The translations under genes and the position numbers were made by a program. A stretch of 64,000 nucleotides of DNA from Pseudomonadota bacterium (GTDB taxonomy: Bacteria > Pseudomonadota > Alphaproteobacteria > Dongiales > Dongiaceae): NCBI GenBank assembly GCA_021792365.1, contig JAJYUT010000002.1, positions 994,902 to 1,058,901 of the forward strand, written 5' to 3'. Position 1 is the first letter of the stretch. Every line of letters starts with the position of its first letter. Positions 59,957-64,000 of this stretch are shown here, piece after piece. The notes under the pieces were generated by a model. That model searched no databases. It saw only the letters and a list, made by a program, of their open reading frames with translations, and was not told where the DNA came from.

Positions 59957-60856
59957 ATGAGGTCCGGCTCGCACCTCTACACGGGTGTTCTCTTCCTCGC
60001 CCTGGCCGCGATCTGCTGGAGCACGGCCGGCCTCTTCACGCGACTGATCGCGCTCGATCCGTGGACGATCCTGTTCTGGCGCGGCGTCTTTGGCGCTCTC
60101 CTGACCGGCGCCTGTACGCTCTGGCTGAGCGGCACCGATCCTGCCGCTATTCTTCGTTTTCGGCGCGGACACTGGTCCATCCTCTTCTGGATGACGGTCG
60201 GCACGCTCGCCTTCATTCCGGCGCTTGCCCTGACGAGCGTCGCCAGTGTCGCCATCATCTATGCGACGACGCCGCTCATCGTCGCGGGCCTGTCGCGGAT
60301 CTGGCTCGGTGAGCGGGTTCGCGCCGTCACCGTGCTGGCGGGCCTCATCGCGACCGGCGGCGTGGCGGTCATGGGGTCCGATCGAGGCGCCGAGATCAGC
60401 ACCGCCGGTCTGGCGCTGGCTTTCGCGATGGCGTTCAGCATGGCGATGACGACCGTCGCCTTCCGAAAACATCCTGACGCCGGCTGCTGGCCGATCGGCT
60501 GTCTCTCGAACGCACTGACAGCGGCCCTGTCGGCATTCCTCGCGCACCCGTTCGCGGTCACGCCGCCGGATCTCGTGTACCTCCTGCTGTTCGGGCTGGT
60601 GCAGATGACGCTGGGACTTGGGCTGTTCGCCATGGGAACGAGGCGGCTTCCCGCGGCGGACGCCGCAGTCATTGGTCTCATCGAAGCGCCGCTCGCGCCG
60701 CTCTGGGTCTGGCTCGCGTTGGACGAGACGCCATCGGGCGGGACCATGATCGGCGGCGCGCTTGTCCTCGCCGCGGCCGCCGGCCATATCGTTGCCGGCC
60801 GGGAGCGGCCCGCAGAGAGATCATCCTCATCCGGCCGCCGGGCGATGTCGTCATGA
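59957..60856 (+). CDS. EamA/DMT family transporter
   Basis: A 299-residue membrane protein with about ten helices in two EamA repeats (LYTGVLFLALAAICWSTAGL; LAFAMAFSMAMTTVAFRKHP). WTILFWRGVFGALLTG and the repeat-end AAVIGLIEAPLAPLWVWLAL with EAPLAPL are typical. Such proteins export or import small metabolites. ATG 59957 is used. Its stop overlaps the HAD hydrolase start (ATGA at 60853), so it is coupled to it and probably to the DddP-like gene. Confidence 0.88.
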   Translation: MRSGSHLYTGVLFLALAAICWSTAGLFTRLIALDPWTILFWRGVFGALLTGACTLWLSGTDPAAILRFRRGHWSILFWMTVGTLAFIPALALTSVASVAIIYATTPLIVAGLSRIWLGERVRAVTVLAGLIATGGVAVMGSDRGAEISTAGLALAFAMAFSMAMTTVAFRKHPDAGCWPIGCLSNALTAALSAFLAHPFAVTPPDLVYLLLFGLVQMTLGLGLFAMGTRRLPAADAAVIGLIEAPLAPLWVWLALDETPSGGTMIGGALVLAAAAGHIVAGRERPAERSSSSGRRAMSS

Positions 60857-61749
60857 CCAGCGGCCGGGTCACAAGGCCGACCGCATCGGCCGCCCCGCTC
60901 CTGCTCTCCGGTCTCGCGGCGGTGGCGGGTCGCTATGACGGTTATATCATCGATCTCTGGGGCACCGTCCACGATGGCGCCCAAGCCTACGCTGCGGCCA
61001 TTGACGTTCTGCGAAGACTGCGCGCACAGAGCGCGCCGGTCTGCCTGCTGAGCAACGCAGCCCGATCGACCGCCGCCATCGCCGCCAGGCTGGCCGGCCT
61101 CGGAATCGATGCGGACTGCTACGATTTTCTGGTCTCGTCCGGAGAGGCGACCGTCGAGGCATTCCGCCGGCCCGATGCCTGGCATGCCGCGCTCGGGCGA
61201 ACCTACTACTTGGTCGCACCGGACGACGGCGAGCTCCTGCTGCAGGATCTGGGATATACGAGGGTCGAGGATCCGGCCGAGGCTGCGTTCGTCCTCAATA
61301 CCGGTTCGGCGTCCGGAACAGAGCTTGCGCACTATGAGCGCGCGCTGCGCGCTTGCGTCAGGCGACACCTTCCGATGGTCTGCGCCAATCCGGACCTCTT
61401 CGTCAAAGTCGCCGACCGACGGATCATGTGCGCCGGCACGATCGCGCGGCGCTATGAGGCGCTTGGCGGCCAGGTGCGGTATCACGGCAAGCCCGGTCCG
61501 ACGATCTATCAGGCGTGTCTCAAGCGGATGAAGCGGCCACCCCATGCCGTGCTGGCGATCGGCGACGGGCTCGAGACCGACATCGCGGGCGCGCGTGGCA
61601 TGGACATGGATTCGGTTTTCGTGCTCAGCGGCCTTCATGCCGAGTTTCTGAGCGAGACCGGTGCGGCGCCAGAACGCGATCAACTGCAGGCGCGGTTTGC
61701 ATGCAGGGGCCATGTCCCCACATACGTCATTTCCCATTTGAGGTGGTAG
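60853..61749 (+). CDS. HAD-IIA family hydrolase (TIGR01459 type)
   Basis: A 298-residue HAD-superfamily protein of the NagD-like IIA group. YIIDLWGTVHDGAQAY has the nucleophile Asp, but the second Asp of DxD is Trp (DLWGT), as usual in TIGR01459 proteins. VCLLSNAARSTAAIAARLAG is motif II, GKPGPTIYQACL holds the Lys, and AIGDGLETDIAGARGMDMDS is motif IV. Substrate unknown. Last gene of the coupled unit. Confidence 0.85.
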   Translation: MTSGRVTRPTASAAPLLLSGLAAVAGRYDGYIIDLWGTVHDGAQAYAAAIDVLRRLRAQSAPVCLLSNAARSTAAIAARLAGLGIDADCYDFLVSSGEATVEAFRRPDAWHAALGRTYYLVAPDDGELLLQDLGYTRVEDPAEAAFVLNTGSASGTELAHYERALRACVRRHLPMVCANPDLFVKVADRRIMCAGTIARRYEALGGQVRYHGKPGPTIYQACLKRMKRPPHAVLAIGDGLETDIAGARGMDMDSVFVLSGLHAEFLSETGAAPERDQLQARFACRGHVPTYVISHLRW

Positions 61750-62165
61750 GCGGCAGCACGGCGGGCGACCTCTACTGCCTCTGGAACCGCGACATCTCGC
61801 CTGTGTCCGGCTCTGGCATGAAGAAAACATGGCGAGCCTGCGATGGTCCGATTCACCTCCAGCACCGAATATTTATCGCTGATGCCATCAGGTCGGAGAA
61901 GTGCCATGTGTGGACGGCTCCCTGTTGGCAAGGGCTTTTCTTCACGGTGCAGCTGGTCGGTTGCGGCCATGTGTTCGGCCTCTTTGCGCGGTTCACATGA
62001 CCGCTGGCCAATGCCCTTCCGCGGATCAGGTCCCGGTCAAAAGCTCGCATTCGATGATGCGATGGCACATTGTGGGTTGTCATGATCGCCGGATCGACCG
62101 GCTCTGCATTACGTGCTGTTCGCCCTCGCAACCTCGCGCCACGCCGATTGTCGGCGTGATTTTGT
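61750..62165. other. gap before the IS110 remnant
   Basis: 416 bases. Several short frames are open but none looks coding. The last ~30 bases (CACGCCGCCAGCGCGGCGGG area) form the GC-rich 3' end of the IS110 fragment. Nothing else stands out. Confidence 0.4.
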
Positions 62166-63126
62166 TCACGCCGCCAGCGCGGCGGGTTCCTTGTAGCGCT
62201 CACCCTTGGCCATGATCGCCCAGGCCATCCTGGCGAGCTTGTTCACGAGCGCGATCGCCACGACCTTGGTCGGCCGGCGCGCCAGCAAGGCCGTGAGCCA
62301 GGGTCGATGATCAGTGCCATGAATGTTGGCATAGCGGATGACGGCGAGCGCGCGAGCGGTGAACAAGCCGCGCAGATAGCGGTCGCCCTGCTTGCTGATG
62401 CTGCCGAGCCTGTCCTTGCCCCCGCTCGAGTGCTGCCGGGGCACGAGACCAATCCAGCCAGAGAAGTTCCATCCTGAGCGGAAGGCCTTGGGATCGGGCA
62501 CACTGGCGACCAGGGCAGTCGCCAAAGCTGGTCCGATGCCGGGGACATGATCGATCCGCTTGCTCGTCTGGTTGGACTGGTGCCAGGCCCTGATCCGGAG
62601 ATCGAACTCCAGGATCTGTGCTTTCAGCATGCGAAGCTGCACGCTGAGGGCCGTCACGCAGGTGCGCGCCACCTCGGGCAGGCGCCGATCCGCCGGATCG
62701 GCGGCCGCCTCGAGCAGTTCCTTGACGCCAGTACGGCCGACCCGCGCGACTATCCCGAACTCCGCCATATGGGCACGGATCGCGTTGATTACGCTGGTCT
62801 GCTGGCGAATGAAGAGATGGCGGGTCCGGTGCAGCATCAGGCAGGCCTGCTGCTCAGGCGCCTTGGTCTCCACGAACCGCATGTTCGCCCTGGTCACCGC
62901 TTCACAGATGGCCTCAGCGGCGGCGGCATCGTTCTCTGCCGCTTGACGTAGGGCTTCACATAGGCGGGCGGCATCAGCCGCACCGATGCTCGAGCGCCCA
63001 GAGCTCGCGCGACCAACGGTACGATGTGGCGCAGGCCTCCATGCCCACCACGCAGGCAGGCAGCCTCTGAAAGAACGGCAGAACGTGCCGGCGCTTCAGC
63101 TGACGGCGGATGATCACTTTCACCAT
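62166..63126 (-). pseudogene. IS110-family transposase, frameshifted and 5'-truncated
   Basis: From 62897 to 62166 one frame gives MRFVETKAPEQQACLMLHRT, then IDHVPGIGPALATALVASVP and WIGLVPRQHSSGGKDRLGSI, the C-terminal Transposase_20 part of IS110. Upstream, VIIRRQLKRRHVLPFFQRLP and CVVGMEACATSYRW are in another frame, MPPAYVKPYVKRQ in a third, and NDAAAAEAICEAVTR back in the last frame. Two single-base losses (near EHR and in KRQ-N) explain this. The first ~25 residues with the leading catalytic Asp are absent. It is dead and sits against a livM fragment. Confidence 0.85.
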
Positions 63127-63335
63127 CAGGCCTCCGGCAATGGATCAGCTGTCAAAGAATCTTCCCAAGCGGAGAAGGTCCCCTCGGCACTCAAGGACAA
63201 CGAGACGATTGCGAGATAGTCACCGCGCAGCCTCAAAACCGGAAAGCCAAGCACAATGCCAAAGAATGCTGCGAGCGCGCCTGCAATCGGGAGACACTCC
63301 CAGAGAGACATGTGAGCATAGTGCGGGTAAGACAT
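63126..63335 (-). pseudogene. livM: livM (branched-chain amino acid permease) fragment
   Basis: A 69-codon frame: [20 protein letters not shown] and [16 protein letters not shown] match an internal segment of LivM permeases ([17 protein letters not shown]). Homology ends after LAIVSL, then come residues leading to a stop where the IS110 remnant begins. About 50 of some 350 residues are left. No other liv gene is visible. Confidence 0.8.
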
Positions 63336-63529
63336 GACGGCAGGGAGTCAGTCCTCAGGGTCGCCAGGGGTCAGTTCCGGACGCCGTTTGAGACCATCGG
63401 CAGCTCAGACCTTCGCGCTTGTCCAGACGGGTGCTTCCGAGTCTCGATTGCTGCTACGTTTCTAGGCGCTGCATGGACTTTTTTCGAAAAGGCTCGTTGC
63501 ATTTTAGCCCTTCGCTTCGGGAGAAACTC

Positions 63530-63840
63530 CAGTGGCTGACAAGCAATCCTTTGGGCGATACTGGTCAAGTCCAAGCAAGTTCACAATTCTGGACCGATCG
63601 CTCAAAGCGCCGTTGCACGAGCAGGAAAGACTATCTAACACCTACCGATAAGTTCTTCGTCTGCAACAATGGCACAACTCCAATCATTGACGAACAGAGC
63701 TATCGGCTTCGAATTGACGGAGATGGGGTTGGATCCAGGACACGGGCGATCTCGCACGCACTGATCGCCAGGAACCACCTCATCGAGACGAAGTGCGTAG
63801 AAGAGCTGCCCTTGGTTGAGCCGCCCCATCCGCCGCTAAT
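63530..63840 (+). pseudogene. molybdopterin (sulfite oxidase-like) oxidoreductase fragment
   Basis: The frame around 63620-63800 encodes DYLTPTDKFFVCNNGTTPII and YRLRIDGDGVGS, similar to the N-terminal TPTDRFFVRNNG and WRLxIDG segments of sulfite oxidase/SorA-like molybdenum enzymes. A second frame just upstream gives FTILDRSLKAPLHEQERLSN, suggesting a frameshift. Catalytic Cys and molybdopterin residues are not present. Only a short piece with weak evidence. Confidence 0.4.
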
Positions 63841-63866
63841 TCGCACCAAAACTACGGGATCGCTGT

Positions 63867-64000
63867 TCAACGCTGGCGTCGGATCAGTCCGAGTATCTCC
63901 GCAGCCGCCTTTGGTATGTTGGTGCCGGGGCCGAAGATCGCAGCCACCCCGGCACTTTTCAAGAAATCGTAATCCTGCGCGGGGATCACCCCGCCGCACA
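63867..64000 (-). CDS. methylmalonyl-CoA mutase, C-terminal end (partial)
   Basis: The last 44 codons of a minus-strand gene running out of the window: [40 protein letters not shown] and stop TGA. CGGVIPxQDY and [15 protein letters not shown] are conserved at the end of the cobalamin-binding domain of methylmalonyl-CoA mutase (propionate metabolism). The rest of the gene is outside. It marks a return to chromosomal-type genes. Confidence 0.9.
   Translation of the reverse strand, partial: CGGVIPAQDYDFLKSAGVAAIFGPGTNIPKAAAEILGLIRRQR

Noticed and set aside
61750..62165. Several short frames before the IS110 remnant
   Set aside because: None has a plausible start site or coherent composition.

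Overview
The window is high-GC DNA with alphaproteobacterial marks: a CpdR response regulator directly upstream of tRNA-Val(GAC), a DUF2336 protein, a PAS_5 protein, an sRNA with the TTTCCTCCC motif, and conjugation genes (trbI, DUF2274, DUF736, ardC) of the kind carried by alphaproteobacterial integrative elements. A Rhodospirillales-like or related soil or aquatic organism is plausible, but I cannot place it to genus.

Positions 1 to about 34.3 kb look like ordinary chromosome. In order they hold: the end of a 2OG-oxygenase-like gene; a DUF2336 gene; an aminotransferase and an Mla-type lipid transport operon (lipoprotein, MlaD, MlaF, MlaE; minus strand); a cupin/epimerase-like gene; a host-attachment-family protein; a group III ornithine/lysine-type decarboxylase with an Lrp/AsnC regulator; apt and a GST; an amidase with a small secreted partner; a PLP decarboxylase convergent with a membrane ATP-grasp protein. 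From 15.9 to 23.3 kb lies a divergent catabolic locus: solute-binding protein, DeoR regulator, two sugar-type ABC permeases, an APH-fold kinase, a GlpA-like dehydrogenase and a second FAD oxidoreductase, with no ATPase gene. Next come mmsA, a Tat-exported binding protein, DUF983, a glutamine amidotransferase, a cupin, an MFS exporter, a large sensor kinase, an MmgR/alpha-r8-like sRNA, a GNAT acetyltransferase, N-formylglutamate amidohydrolase and cpdR.

From tRNA-Val (34249-34323) onward the sequence becomes a mosaic accessory region of broken genes, small unknown genes and mobile-element parts. 34.8-40.7 kb: truncated XRE regulator, a pseudogene with an in-frame TGA and a frameshift, PAS_5 protein, lipoprotein, thermonuclease, and a methyltransferase/DUF4910 pair. 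40.8-46 kb: an HTH gene with a symmetric operator, a translationally coupled run ending in a ParB-like gene, and a large serine recombinase. 46.3-48.5 kb: SRAP peptidase and small genes, then a tRNA-Ser-like 3' end that may be an old att site. 49.2-52.2 kb: four genes including a Panacea (SocA-type) antitoxin with an unrecognised partner and a protein carrying a HEPN-like RNSLVH motif.

52.6-56.9 kb is a decayed integrative and conjugative element. DUF736 and DUF2274 are followed by a trbI 3' end joined directly to an ardC 5' end, so the transfer genes have been deleted. The control region survives: two divergent XRE/small-protein modules with their own operators, a QseM-like DUF2285 protein, and an FseA-like activator split over two frames at a TTT-C slip site. 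From 57.2 to 61.7 kb a response regulator lacking the phospho-acceptor Asp is divergent from a DddP-like (DMSP lyase-type) M24 enzyme, an EamA transporter and a HAD hydrolase. The window ends with a broken IS110 transposase, livM and molybdopterin-oxidoreductase remnants, and the C-terminus of a methylmalonyl-CoA mutase.
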